The notes: generated from the letters alone by a model not told the origin. 64,000 nt of DNA from Haloferax elongans ATCC BAA-1513 (GCF_000336755.1 NZ_AOLK01000019.1:1-64000), one strand, 5' to 3'. Shown: positions 55,013-63,767, numbered from the stretch's first letter. Numbers and translations: made by a program.

Positions 55013-55876
55013 CTACGCTGTCCTTACTGAGCGCCGCCGGTCAAGGAGATAGATGAGGGCAGCGAGCCAGCACACACCGAGGAAACTCAGGGCTCCAACA
55101 GGGGCGTCCCATGTGTTAAGTTCCGCTGCGTAATTCCCGAGTATGAACGCGGCGACGGGAGCGCCGACGTACGCAGCAACGTTTGGAACCCACGGTGAAT
55201 TATCCTCATGAAGCTGTTCTGCATCCTTGTACACTGCAACGAGCAGAAGTATTGCTATGACGGACGTGACCAGCAGCAATAAGAAACCGAAAAGTGACCC
55301 AACGGCACTTTGCGGCCTCAGTCCAAAGAGATAGCCAGCCGTCACAGGCAAAAGTAAGACGTACGCAGCCACGTACTTCGACCATTTCGAGTCGTTTGTT
55401 CCTCGCCAGTCTTCACTCGTCGTATCCTTCACTTTGGCTCGCCACGACCGCACAGCAGCAAGTCGGTCACCAATATAGGCAGCCAAGCGCACAACGAACA
55501 CCACGATGATAACTCCGAGAACAATCGCGATGGGAGTTCCAACCACGGTGAAGAGCGCTGCCCTGAGTGAAGTCACGCTTAGGGTTGAGAGCATGGTGGC
55601 GAGATACACGATGACGAGGCCGATGGAAGCAGCCAGTCCAGTTCGTGTACTCGCTCGACGTCGGCTCGTTGGTCGATTATAGTAGAGGTATCCGACGAGA
55701 AAGCCAGCGATTATGAACGCCCCACCAGAGATACTCCCACCGGCAACGAACGACTCGTCGGTTACTGTTCCCCACGATAGTGGAACGGTGAGTAGTGCCG
55801 ACACGAGCCCAATGGCTGTGGCGAGCTGAAGCTCACCCTCAGTCAGCTCTCGATAGAAGTGTTTGTGGAGGGACAT
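55013..55876 (-). CDS. Polytopic membrane protein, unknown function
   Basis: 287 residues from MSLHKHFYRELTEGEL. About eight hydrophobic segments with a charged soluble loop near 145-175. An upstream in-frame ATG would add 14 residues without conserved features; the later ATG (55876) is preferred. No family recognised with confidence. Confidence 0.6.
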   Translation of the reverse strand: MSLHKHFYRELTEGELQLATAIGLVSALLTVPLSWGTVTDESFVAGGSISGGAFIIAGFLVGYLYYNRPTSRRRASTRTGLAASIGLVIVYLATMLSTLSVTSLRAALFTVVGTPIAIVLGVIIVVFVVRLAAYIGDRLAAVRSWRAKVKDTTSEDWRGTNDSKWSKYVAAYVLLLPVTAGYLFGLRPQSAVGSLFGFLLLLVTSVIAILLLVAVYKDAEQLHEDNSPWVPNVAAYVGAPVAAFILGNYAAELNTWDAPVGALSFLGVCWLAALIYLLDRRRSVRTA

Positions 55877-55996
55877 AACGTCGGACCTGTGAACCGCTAC
55901 CAGTAAGAGTGTTTTCATTGGTCAGCTAGTTTTCACTCTCCATATTCAATTTACGACCGCAGAAATCTCACCGAGTTCTAACAGGAAGTATGTGAC

Positions 55997-56020
55997 ACAG
56001 ACAGAGGGTGAGTTCAGCAA
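55997..56020. repeat. Direct repeat copy 1 flanking the UspA/permease pair
   Basis: ACAGACAGAGGG-TGAGTTCAGCAA; a second copy at 59251-59275 differs by one inserted base. The pair brackets the UspA and APC genes, 3.25 kb apart. Confidence 0.6.
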
Positions 56021-56207
56021 CCCGGCTGAGTGCGTTTCAGTGATGAGAGAGCAGGAAGTACAGGGCCGTCCCTTCAACGAGGACCTAGGTCACCCGTTTG
56101 CCGGTTCGGGCCGCAACTCCCCAGAGCATCGTTGATTCCGGTGTTCGGAGACGCCTGCAAACCCCGCGAAGGATTGAAACGCTCCGGGAGGGAACATTTG
56201 TGACATA

Positions 56208-56915
56208 ATGACACGCATCGACGAGCTGAGGATTCTCGTTCCGGTCGATGTCTCGGAGACGGAGCCGCCACCTCTCGACGTCCTCGACCATCTCGGCGCC
56301 GTCGAGGTGGTTTTACTCGGGTACTTCCCGGTACCGGACCAGGCCGAACCGGCACTGCTCAGGGACCAGTACGGTCCCGAAGCCACCGACCGACTGGACG
56401 CAGTCGCCGACGAGCACGGTAATCCCGCCGAGGTGCTCGTCTTCACACACGACCGCGAGGCCACTATCGACCGCATCGCAGACGAGTACGACTGCGACGC
56501 GGTGCTGACGGCTGGTCGTTCGACGGTCGTCGACCGCGTCCTCGTCCCTCTTCGCGGGGACGTGAACCTCGACCGGATTCTTGCAGTCGTCGCCGACCTG
56601 CTGCTCGCGGGCAACGAGACCGCCACCCTGTTCCACTCGGTCGCAGAGGACGCCGACCCAACCCAAGGAGAGTTACTTCTCATGGGTGCCGTCGACCGCC
56701 TCGTCGAGTACGGAGTCGAACGCGACAGGGTCGACTGGCAGCTCTCGAAGGGCGGTGACCCACAGACCGACATTGTCGAACTCGGAGCAGCGTACGACCT
56801 CGTCGTCCTCGGCGAGACCGAACCCCCGCTCCGCGAGCGCATCATCGGGGACGTCCTCTCGGCCATCGTCGACGCGCTCGACGTCCCGTCGCTCATCGTG
56901 AGGGATGTCGAGTGA
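56208..56915 (+). CDS. Universal stress protein (UspA family)
   Basis: 235 residues. ILVPVDVSETE start and a second UspA-like segment (VDRVLVPLRGDVNLDRILAVV), with a C-terminal YDLVVLGETEPPLRERIIGDV region that normally contacts ATP. It overlaps or closely precedes the permease that itself carries UspA-like domains, so the two likely act together in regulating transport. Confidence 0.85.
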   Translation: MTRIDELRILVPVDVSETEPPPLDVLDHLGAVEVVLLGYFPVPDQAEPALLRDQYGPEATDRLDAVADEHGNPAEVLVFTHDREATIDRIADEYDCDAVLTAGRSTVVDRVLVPLRGDVNLDRILAVVADLLLAGNETATLFHSVAEDADPTQGELLLMGAVDRLVEYGVERDRVDWQLSKGGDPQTDIVELGAAYDLVVLGETEPPLRERIIGDVLSAIVDALDVPSLIVRDVE

Positions 56916-56946
56916 GCCCAGACGCTACGAGTTGGAGGAGGGACAG

Positions 56947-59130
56947 ATGAGCGTTGAGGGGAACGAACTCGAGCGGACGCTCGGATTCATCGAGGCGATG
57001 ACGCTCGGCGGGGGGACGATGATCGGTGCGGGAATATTCATCCTCCCGGGCATCGCCGCTGAAGCCGCCGGTCCCGCAAGTTCGGTCTCCTACGCTATCG
57101 CTGGCTTCGTCGCGCTGCTTGCGGCACTCTCGCTTTCCGAGCTGGCGACCGGGATGCCCATCGCTGGCGGGAGCTATCACTACGTCAACCGAGCGCTCGG
57201 CGGGCTCTTCGGTGCCGTCGTCGGGTGGGGTATGTGGACGGGGCTGATGTTCGCGAGCGCGTTCTACATGATTGGCTTCGGGCAGTATCTCGTCGAACCG
57301 ATTCCGTTCCTCGACGGACGGGTCTTCATCGTCGGCCTCGGGCTCGTCGGGCTTGTCCTCCTCCTCGGGGTCAATTACTACGGCACCGAGGAGTCAAGCG
57401 CCTTCCAGAACGTCACCATCGGGGTCGAGACTGCCATCATACTCGTCTTCGTCGCGGTCGGCGTGTTCTTCATCGACCCGGGGAACCTCGAACCCTTCGC
57501 CCCCTTCGGACCCAGTGGTGTCGTCTCCACGACTGGCATCGTCTTCATCTCGTTCCTCGGCTTCGAGATTATCGCCACCGTCGCGGGCGAGATCAAGAAT
57601 CCCAGTCGAATCATCCCGCTGTCCATGATTCTCTCGGTGGTGCTGGTGACCATCCTTTACGTCCTCGTCATGCTCGTCAGCACTGGAGTAATCCCCTTCG
57701 AGTCGCTCGGCGACTCTCCCATCCCGGTTTCGGACGTGGCCGTCACCTACCTGGGTCCGGCAGGGGTAGTCGCAATCGTCTTCGCCGCCATCATCGCGGC
57801 GATATCGAGCTCGAACTCCTCGATACTCGCAGCCTCACGGGTTATCTACGCCATGGGCAGAGACGGGGTTGTGACCGATTGGTTCAACGTGAGCCACCCG
57901 CAGTTCTACACGCCCCACCGAGCCATCGCGGCCACTGGCGGCGTGACGGCGCTGTTGATTCTCGTCGGCCTCGAAGTGGAGACTATCATCGCGCTGCTTG
58001 CAGAGGCAGCGAGCTTCAGTTTCCTCGTCGCGTACTCGCTCGTCCACATCTCACTCGTCGTCTTCCGGCGGGCCGACCCGGACGGCTACGACCCATCGTT
58101 CGCGCTCCCACGACCGCTCTACCCGGCCGTCCCGGTACTGGGAGTGGTGCTGTCGCTCGTCGTCGTCTCGCAGATGGCGACTGTCGTCGTCGTCATTGGG
58201 TCGGGCATCGTCGCCTTCGGCGTCGTCTGGTACGCGACCTATACACGGGGGCGCGTTGTGAGCGAAGGACTCCTCAGCGAAGCGATTCGGGGGAAACCAG
58301 CCGAGCCGTTTCGCGTGGTCGTTCCGGTGGCGAACCCGCAGACACAGCGCGGCCTCCTCCGTCTGGCGGCGGCCAGCGCGCACGCCAACGAGGACCGGGG
58401 GACGCCCGAACTCGTCGCGGTCAACGTCACGCCGGTCGCACACCCCTCGCCGTTTCAGAACGTAGAGGCCGACCGCTTCGAGCATCAGCGCGAACTTCTC
58501 GAGAGTGCCCACGACATCGCGGCCGAGATGGACGTCACCCTCCGGACCAGAACGGTTGTCGCCCCCGACGTCGGAGAGGCGATACTCGACGTGCTCGAAG
58601 AGGAGGAAGCCGACGAGGCCATCCTCGGCTGGGACGGGACGCTCGAACGCGACGGCCACGTCTTCGGCGCGACGGTCGACCCGGTGGTTCGGAACGCGAG
58701 TTGTGACCTCTCACTCGTCACCCTCAGAAACGAGACCATCGGGACGCCGGTGGCACTCATCGCCCCTGGCCACAACGCGCCGGTCGTTGCCCATCAGGCG
58801 GTCGAATTCGCGACCGTTGACGGGACCGTCCCGACCCTGCTGAACGTCCAGTCCCCCCGAGGGAAGAGCGACTCGGACGCCGAGGCACGGGGGCGGTCGG
58901 TCGTCGTCGACGCCGCCGAGGCGGCGGGACTCGACCCCGGCGAGTACGACGTCCAGGTCGTCGTCGCCGACGATATCGGTCGGGCGATTGTCGAAGCGAC
59001 CAGTCAGTACGACACCGTCTGCGTCGGTCTCTCGGAGCGGACCGAGGGGTCCCGAATACCCTTCGGAACAGTCACCGAACGAGTCGTGCATGACGTTCCG
59101 GGTAACGTCGCCCTGATACGCGGTTCGTGA
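56947..59130 (+). CDS. APC-family amino acid permease with C-terminal UspA-like domains
   Basis: 727 residues from MSVEGNELERTLGF. About 12 membrane helices of the APC superfamily (about 15-430, with GGGTMIGAGIFILPG in helix 1), then two UspA-like cytoplasmic domains (about 455-590 and 600-725). The ATG at 56947 is chosen because a strong Shine-Dalgarno-like GGAGGAGGG lies 4-12 bp upstream; an ATG at 56905 overlapping the UspA gene is the alternative. It likely transports amino acids or amines under nucleotide or stress control. Confidence 0.85.
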   Translation: MSVEGNELERTLGFIEAMTLGGGTMIGAGIFILPGIAAEAAGPASSVSYAIAGFVALLAALSLSELATGMPIAGGSYHYVNRALGGLFGAVVGWGMWTGLMFASAFYMIGFGQYLVEPIPFLDGRVFIVGLGLVGLVLLLGVNYYGTEESSAFQNVTIGVETAIILVFVAVGVFFIDPGNLEPFAPFGPSGVVSTTGIVFISFLGFEIIATVAGEIKNPSRIIPLSMILSVVLVTILYVLVMLVSTGVIPFESLGDSPIPVSDVAVTYLGPAGVVAIVFAAIIAAISSSNSSILAASRVIYAMGRDGVVTDWFNVSHPQFYTPHRAIAATGGVTALLILVGLEVETIIALLAEAASFSFLVAYSLVHISLVVFRRADPDGYDPSFALPRPLYPAVPVLGVVLSLVVVSQMATVVVVIGSGIVAFGVVWYATYTRGRVVSEGLLSEAIRGKPAEPFRVVVPVANPQTQRGLLRLAAASAHANEDRGTPELVAVNVTPVAHPSPFQNVEADRFEHQRELLESAHDIAAEMDVTLRTRTVVAPDVGEAILDVLEEEEADEAILGWDGTLERDGHVFGATVDPVVRNASCDLSLVTLRNETIGTPVALIAPGHNAPVVAHQAVEFATVDGTVPTLLNVQSPRGKSDSDAEARGRSVVVDAAEAAGLDPGEYDVQVVVADDIGRAIVEATSQYDTVCVGLSERTEGSRIPFGTVTERVVHDVPGNVALIRGS

Positions 59131-59207
59131 GCGCCCCCGACGCTCCTCTCCCCACTCTCCCCGGTCGCTCGTCGAAGAAGGGTATGGCCGCTCTACACAT
59201 TGGGTGA

Positions 59208-59280
59208 AGACTCTGTTGAACGTCTCGATAGATGACAAGGCCGACGTGCGACAGACAGAGGGATGAGTTCAGCAAAGACT
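59208..59280. mobile_element. MITE-like relic with imperfect terminal inverted repeats
   Basis: Left end AGACTCTGTTGAAC and right end GTTCAGCAAAGACT pair at 11 of 14 positions as inverted repeats across a 73-bp segment. CTCTGTTGAAC also occurs near 53940. The pattern resembles ends of haloarchaeal insertion sequences, but no transposase is present. It contains the second copy of the direct repeat at 59251-59275. Confidence 0.4.
59251..59275. repeat. Direct repeat copy 2 downstream of the permease
   Basis: ACAGACAGAGGGATGAGTTCAGCAA, matching the copy at 55997-56020 except for one inserted A. Confidence 0.6.
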
Positions 59281-59322
59281 AGACCACATCCACAGATATT
59301 ATAGATGACATACCAACGGAAG

Positions 59323-59709
59323 TTACGATTGCTTCGGGAAGAAGCCCGGGAACGCCGACCGGTCACGAAGAACGCCAATACCGACTACCATCAATATCAA
59401 CGCAGAGAGTGTGGCCAGGACGTAAACCCATAGCCGAGCCTCGTACACTCCAACTTCGACTAGACACTGGTAGCCGGTGCCGAAGTAGACTCCCTCAAGA
59501 AGGAACGACCCGCCAATAGTTCGCTGAAGGATTACAACGCTCTCATAGACAAAGCCAAAGAGGATTTTCAGCACGCCACTTACAAGCAACGCTCCAACGG
59601 CAATTAGACCAAAACCTCCGATGAGATGTCCAAAATTTGCCCATGCAAGGATACATCCCACGATAACTTGGACGATTCCCAAACCCCCGAAAAATAGCTT
59701 GGCTGTCAT
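59323..59709 (-). CDS. Small membrane protein, unknown function
   Basis: 128 residues with four hydrophobic segments (about 4-24, 26-48, 55-80, 90-118). No family recognised. It is monocistronic, with an AT-rich promoter region to the right. Confidence 0.6.
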   Translation of the reverse strand: MTAKLFFGGLGIVQVIVGCILAWANFGHLIGGFGLIAVGALLVSGVLKILFGFVYESVVILQRTIGGSFLLEGVYFGTGYQCLVEVGVYEARLWVYVLATLSALILMVVGIGVLRDRSAFPGFFPKQS

Positions 59710-60254
59710 GTAAGTGCGTCTATGTAGTGGTAAATTAATTCTACTGGGAATTCGACCAACTGGGAGAAGAGCCAGTCAGAGATTTATCAAAAGAGATGAC
59801 CTGCCGAGAGCATTAATAAGCGGGAACCAACATCTCTTGGGCAGTGGATTGACCGACTTGCGCCTGTATTCAGCACGGTCTCAACAAACTATCAGCAATT
59901 GAGTATTTAAACGGAGCCGTATATCTCTATTTACCTCATAGCTTGTCTGTCGGGTGGCTCGCAACGTACTGCTCGTCGCTCACCGACTGTTTTCCCGCCG
60001 AGAGAACTGTTCCGAACATCTTCGGCAGAGTGCATAGTGCTTCGTCGGAACTCAGCGAAGACTAGAGACGTGACGCCCGCACCCGCCGGGGGTACGTCGG
60101 GAAAGCGGACCAGAACTATGAGACCATATCTACACCCGAATCAGGACCGTACAGGTGCAACGCAGCCGAACGTCAGCGTCGACGTGGCGGTTCCCGCCCC
60201 CGATACCGCGAGACCGAGACAGACACGCGACCGTCCCACGGCCTCGAACAGACC
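59710..60254. other. Intergenic region with a NarO-like site
   Basis: About 545 bp. It contains the NarO-like site at 60013-60024. A GTG-initiated 62-codon frame (60070-60258) ends in an ATGA overlap with the next gene but looks low-complexity and is not called. Nothing else recognised. Confidence 0.4.
60013..60024 (+). promoter_or_regulatory. NarO-like site upstream of the DUF7521-like gene
   Basis: CGAACATCTTCG, identical to the site at 1236. The nearest plus-strand gene starts at 60255, 230 bp away, so either a long leader or an uncalled small gene near 60070 is implied. Confidence 0.55.
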
Positions 60255-60536
60255 ATGAACGGACTCACCGCCCTCGTCGTCGGGATGAAGACGGCGACGC
60301 TCCTGTTCGGTGGCCTCGTGACGCTCGTGACTTTCCGCGCCTACAGACACCGACAGACGCACGCGCTCCGGTCGTTGTGTGTCGGCTTCGCGCTCATCAC
60401 CCTCGGTTCGTTGGTCGCGGGCATCGTCCACCAACTCACGCCGCTTTCGTACGACTACGCCCTCGTCGCCGAGAGTTCGCTCACTGTCGGCGGATTCGCC
60501 GTCATCGCGCACTCGTTGTACACCGACAACGCCTGA
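60255..60536 (+). CDS. Small membrane protein, DUF7521-like
   Basis: 93 residues, three hydrophobic helices (about 3-24, 38-62, 72-90). The pattern of short helices with RAYRHRQTHALRSLCVGF between resembles the haloarchaeal DUF7521 membrane proteins, from memory. These often sit next to DNA-binding proteins, but none is present here. Function unknown. Confidence 0.65.
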   Translation: MNGLTALVVGMKTATLLFGGLVTLVTFRAYRHRQTHALRSLCVGFALITLGSLVAGIVHQLTPLSYDYALVAESSLTVGGFAVIAHSLYTDNA

Positions 60537-60554
60537 CTCCCGCGAAAACTACTC

Positions 60555-60566
60555 CGAACATCATCG
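60555..60566 (+). promoter_or_regulatory. NarO-like site for DUF2249 gene 2
   Basis: CGAACATCATCG ends 39 bp before the ATG at 60605, the same distance as for the DUF2249 gene at 1286. Confidence 0.65.
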
Positions 60567-60604
60567 GGACAACGGACAGTTATCTTGCTTGCGATGTGTG
60601 TACT

Positions 60605-60841
60605 ATGAGTAAGATGGACCCTGACCACACCGTAGAAACCCTCGACGCCAGAGAAATCGACGGGGAGCCGTTCAGCGACATTATGAGTGCAATCGACGGG
60701 TTGGGAGGTGAGGAGTCCGTCCTGCTCGTCAATAGCTTCGAACCCGTGCCGCTCTACGACGTGCTCGACGCCCGCGGGTTCGACTACGAGACGTCGCAGA
60801 TTGCCGACGATGAGTGGCACGTCACAATCACGCCGCAGTGA
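60605..60841 (+). CDS. DUF2249 domain protein
   Basis: 78 residues, MSKMDPDHTVETLDAREIDGEPF... with VLLVNSFEPVPLYDVLDARGFDYE, the family core. A NarO-like site lies 39 bp upstream of the ATG. It is followed by another DUF2249 gene with its own site, so the two are separate transcription units. Confidence 0.85.
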   Translation: MSKMDPDHTVETLDAREIDGEPFSDIMSAIDGLGGEESVLLVNSFEPVPLYDVLDARGFDYETSQIADDEWHVTITPQ

Positions 60842-60864
60842 CTTGCACGCGAGTCTCTCCTCGT

Positions 60865-60876
60865 TGAACATATTCG
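60865..60876 (+). promoter_or_regulatory. NarO-like site for DUF2249 gene 3
   Basis: TGAACATATTCG, 11 of 12 core positions, 41 bp before the ATG at 60917. Confidence 0.6.
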
Positions 60877-60916
60877 GGGCAATGTCCTCACGGTCTGGGC
60901 CGAAACGAACGAGTGC

Positions 60917-61153
60917 ATGACAGAGACGAAACTCGACGTCCGCGAGATTCCGCCCGCGAAACGACACCCGAAGATTCACGAGGCGTTCGACGACCTCGAA
61001 AGCGGCGACACGCTCGTCATCGTCAACGACCACGAGCCGAAACCTCTGTTTTACGAGATGCAAGCCGAGGTTCCGGCGTTCGACGCCGAAAACTACGCGA
61101 CCGAGCGCCGCGGCCCGACCGAGTACGTCGCGAAGTTCCCGAAGAAGGAGTAA
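60917..61153 (+). CDS. DUF2249 domain protein
   Basis: 78 residues, MTETKLDVREIPPAKRHPKIHEAFDDLESGDTLVIVNDHEPKPLFYEMQAEVPAF. The ATG lies 41 bp from its own NarO-like site. It is convergent with mobA. Three stand-alone DUF2249 proteins plus one fusion in one window suggest a family expansion tied to anaerobic respiration. Confidence 0.87.
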   Translation: MTETKLDVREIPPAKRHPKIHEAFDDLESGDTLVIVNDHEPKPLFYEMQAEVPAFDAENYATERRGPTEYVAKFPKKE

Positions 61154-61293
61154 GCGTGCCCCGTCATAGATATGTCTCAGCCGTGTTGCTCCCGTGAAAA
61201 GAGACGGCGGGCGTCGGTGTCGCGAGATGGGACATCGATGGCCGTCGATTGTAACCGACCCCGTTCGATTGGTCATCTGGAAGGAGAATATTT

Positions 61294-61941
61294 TCACCGC
61301 CGAACATATTCACCGGTTGCGCGTCGCTGGCGAGCCGCTACGAGCTCAGAACGCGTGTTTACGTTCACCGCCGACTGCAACACCCCAATGTCGCCAGGTG
61401 TCGCTTCGGGCGGCACTGTTTCGACCGATAGCTCGGAGACGAGCGACCGCAGGCTGTGGCTGTCGGGGCGGCGGTCACAGTACGCTTCGAGCGCTGCCGT
61501 CTCGTAGACCGCGTGTAGCAACTGTGGGTGGCCGTCTTCGTCGAGCGGAACTGTCACGTCGGCGTCTGTGTCGGCGTGGCGGTCACACAGCCACGAGACT
61601 GCGCGTGCAGACAGAAGCGGCATGTCGCACCCGCAGAGAAAGAGTGTGGGTGTCGTAACCTCTGGGACTGCCCCACAGACGCCGGCCAGCGGTCCAGCAC
61701 ACCACTCGGCGTCCTCGACGTACTGGACTGCGTCTGAGAGCACGCCTTCGACGACCGGGCGCTTTTCGTTCCCTCCAGCAGCGACAATCGGGTCGCGTCC
61801 AGTCGCGTCTCGAACCGCCTCAGCGACGCGCTCGACGAGTGCGGACCCGCCGAGTGTCGCCGTCGCCTTCAGGCCGTCACCGAATCGGCTGCTCTGTCCG
61901 CCAGCGAGGACGACAGCCGTCGTCTCTCGACTCCGGGTCAT
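61294..61941 (-). CDS. mobA: Molybdenum cofactor guanylyltransferase MobA
   Basis: 215 residues from MTRSRETTAVVLAGG. Nucleotidyltransferase start VVLAGGQSSRFGDGLKA and the metal-binding LFLCGCDMPLL are diagnostic. It attaches GMP to molybdopterin to give the bis-MGD form used by nitrate reductase and DMSO reductase families. The ATG overlaps the stop of the preceding gene (GGATGA), so it is translationally coupled in an operon with the Mo-enzyme-like and Mrp genes. Confidence 0.9.
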   Translation of the reverse strand: MTRSRETTAVVLAGGQSSRFGDGLKATATLGGSALVERVAEAVRDATGRDPIVAAGGNEKRPVVEGVLSDAVQYVEDAEWCAGPLAGVCGAVPEVTTPTLFLCGCDMPLLSARAVSWLCDRHADTDADVTVPLDEDGHPQLLHAVYETAALEAYCDRRPDSHSLRSLVSELSVETVPPEATPGDIGVLQSAVNVNTRSELVAARQRRATGEYVRR

Positions 61942-62444
61942 CCGTACGATGCGTCGTCGAGCGACATGGATTCGAGGTCGCTCGGGTCCGCGTTCGGTTC
62001 CAGCGCGAGCGGTTCGATTTCGGCCACTCCCTTGACCGTCCGTGCGCCGTCGATGTTGCCACCGAGGAACCGCGTCGCGTAGGGCTTGCCTTCCACGAGT
62101 GGTTCGCCGTTTCGGGCGACTGCGACGATAGCATCGAGCGCGGCGACGATATCGACGCACACGGCGTACCCATCGGTGCTCGTCACTCGCACGTGGGTCG
62201 TCTCGGGCGGCGTCTCGACGCGGTCGAGGAGGTCGGCGAGTACGACGCCGGTCCACGTCCCCGTCGTTCGCGTCCCGGACGCGCATTCGATGGTGCACTC
62301 GCGGTCGGTCGTCGGAAACGTCTCGAAGTCGCGGGGGCTGAGCGTCACGCGGTCGTCGTCGCCGACGATTTCGATGGCGAGTGCGTCTGCGTCCGCAGCG
62401 TCGGTCTGGGTCGAATCCGCGTCGGATGTCGTGTTGTGGGTCAT
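61938..62444 (-). CDS. Molybdopterin-binding oxidoreductase-like protein
   Basis: 168 residues. It resembles the small oxidoreductase molybdopterin-binding/sulfite-oxidase-like domain, with GTWTGVVLADLLDRVE, VRVTSTDGYAVCVD and FLGGNIDGARTVKGVAEIEP, and a single Cys in YAVCVD that could be a molybdenum ligand or not. It lies between the Mrp and MobA genes, overlapping MobA by 4 bp, so a molybdoenzyme or cofactor-handling role is plausible. The family call is moderate. Confidence 0.7.
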   Translation of the reverse strand: MTHNTTSDADSTQTDAADADALAIEIVGDDDRVTLSPRDFETFPTTDRECTIECASGTRTTGTWTGVVLADLLDRVETPPETTHVRVTSTDGYAVCVDIVAALDAIVAVARNGEPLVEGKPYATRFLGGNIDGARTVKGVAEIEPLALEPNADPSDLESMSLDDASYG

Positions 62445-62452
62445 TGCTCCTC

Positions 62453-63733
62453 TTACGGTCTCGTTGCTGTTAACACCCAGTCGTTCGGCGTCTGACGCTC
62501 GACTTCGAACCCTGGTATCTCCTCAGGTCGCCGGTCGGTGAGCCCGCCGAGGAAATCCCTGACTGGCGTCGGGTCGCGGTCGCTGACGAGGGTGAACGTC
62601 TCACCGCTCTCCAGTGCGGTAAACCGCTCTGCGACGCGCTCGCGTCGCTTCTCCGGGGCTTCGCCTCGAATATCGAGTGCGTCGTTCGGCACGTCGAGGT
62701 CCCACGCGGTGGCTGCGGCGTCGGCGACAGCGTCGGCGAGGTCCTCCATCTCGGGTGCGACCTCGCCGGGTGCTGGTGTCGCTTGGAATCGCGGCGAAAA
62801 CGGCAGTTCGGCGAGGACGGGCGCGTCGAGGTGTTCTTCGTGCGAACCTCCTGGGAACATGTCGTGCGTGTCGCCGCAGGAGGGACAGGCGAACTGGCCC
62901 ATGTTGACGACTGCGCCGAGGACCGGAACGCCGTTGTCTCGGAACAGTTCGATGCTCCGGGCGGTGTCGTCGAGACTCGACTCGAAGGGCGTCGTCACGA
63001 CCACGACACCGTCGACAGACACCTCTTGGAGCGTGGTCAAGACCACGTCCCCGGTTCCCGGTGGTAAGTCGACGACGAGCGTGTCGTCTGCCCGCCACGC
63101 GGTGGTCGTAAACAGCTCTGTCAGTGCATCGTGCGCCATCGCACCGCGCCACGCGAGCGGTGCGCCGTCTTCCATCAGGCCGACGCTCATCACGTCGAGT
63201 GTCGTCCCCGACTCGGTCGTCTTGACTGGAAGCGGGTTTCCCTCGTCGTCCGAGTGGATGGGTCCGGACACGTCGAGGAGCGACGGAACGTTCGGCCCGT
63301 GGATGTCGGCGTCGAACAGGCCTGTCGGCCGGTCTGCTGCCAGTGCACAGGCGAGGGCGGTCGAGACGGTCGATTTCCCGACGCCGCCTTTCGCGCTGGC
63401 GACGGCGATGACGGTGTCGAATCCCGCCACTCCCTCGACTGCCCCGTCTGCGGAGGGGGAAACGGGTTCGACGTGGGCGCTCTCGACGTCTGGAACGTCC
63501 CGAACCGCCTGCACCATCGCACGCATGATTCCGGTCGCGTTCTTGTGGTCGAACTCGGAAACCGCGGCTTCGACGGTGACGTTCGATTCGTCTACGTCTA
63601 TGGACTCGACTAATCCCGCCTCGAAGACGTTGACACCGGCGTCCGGGTCGCGAACGGCTCTCAGTGCCGATTCGACGCGGTCTTCGAGTGGCGGGTCGTC
63701 AGAATCTGGGTTTGGGTGTCGATTGTTGGTCAT
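62453..63733 (-). CDS. Mrp/NBP35-type Fe-S carrier ATPase fused to DUF2249
   Basis: 426 residues from MTNNRHPNPDSDDPP. Order: MIP18/DUF59-like domain (about 15-90), ParA/Mrp ATPase with Walker A ASAKGGVGKST and Walker B VVDLPPGTGD, the CPSC pair in QFACPSCGD typical of Fe-S carriers, then a C-terminal DUF2249 domain (about 360-426, ETFTLVSDRDPTPVRDFL). Mrp proteins deliver [4Fe-4S] clusters. The DUF2249 fusion ties that family to Fe-S or molybdenum enzyme maturation. It lies 8 bp upstream of the molybdopterin-type gene and 34 bp after the HEAT-like gene, one operon. Confidence 0.9.
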   Translation of the reverse strand: MTNNRHPNPDSDDPPLEDRVESALRAVRDPDAGVNVFEAGLVESIDVDESNVTVEAAVSEFDHKNATGIMRAMVQAVRDVPDVESAHVEPVSPSADGAVEGVAGFDTVIAVASAKGGVGKSTVSTALACALAADRPTGLFDADIHGPNVPSLLDVSGPIHSDDEGNPLPVKTTESGTTLDVMSVGLMEDGAPLAWRGAMAHDALTELFTTTAWRADDTLVVDLPPGTGDVVLTTLQEVSVDGVVVVTTPFESSLDDTARSIELFRDNGVPVLGAVVNMGQFACPSCGDTHDMFPGGSHEEHLDAPVLAELPFSPRFQATPAPGEVAPEMEDLADAVADAAATAWDLDVPNDALDIRGEAPEKRRERVAERFTALESGETFTLVSDRDPTPVRDFLGGLTDRRPEEIPGFEVERQTPNDWVLTATRP

Positions 63734-63767
63734 GGGATGGATGGGTCGGTGGGTAGCGTGTCTGTGT

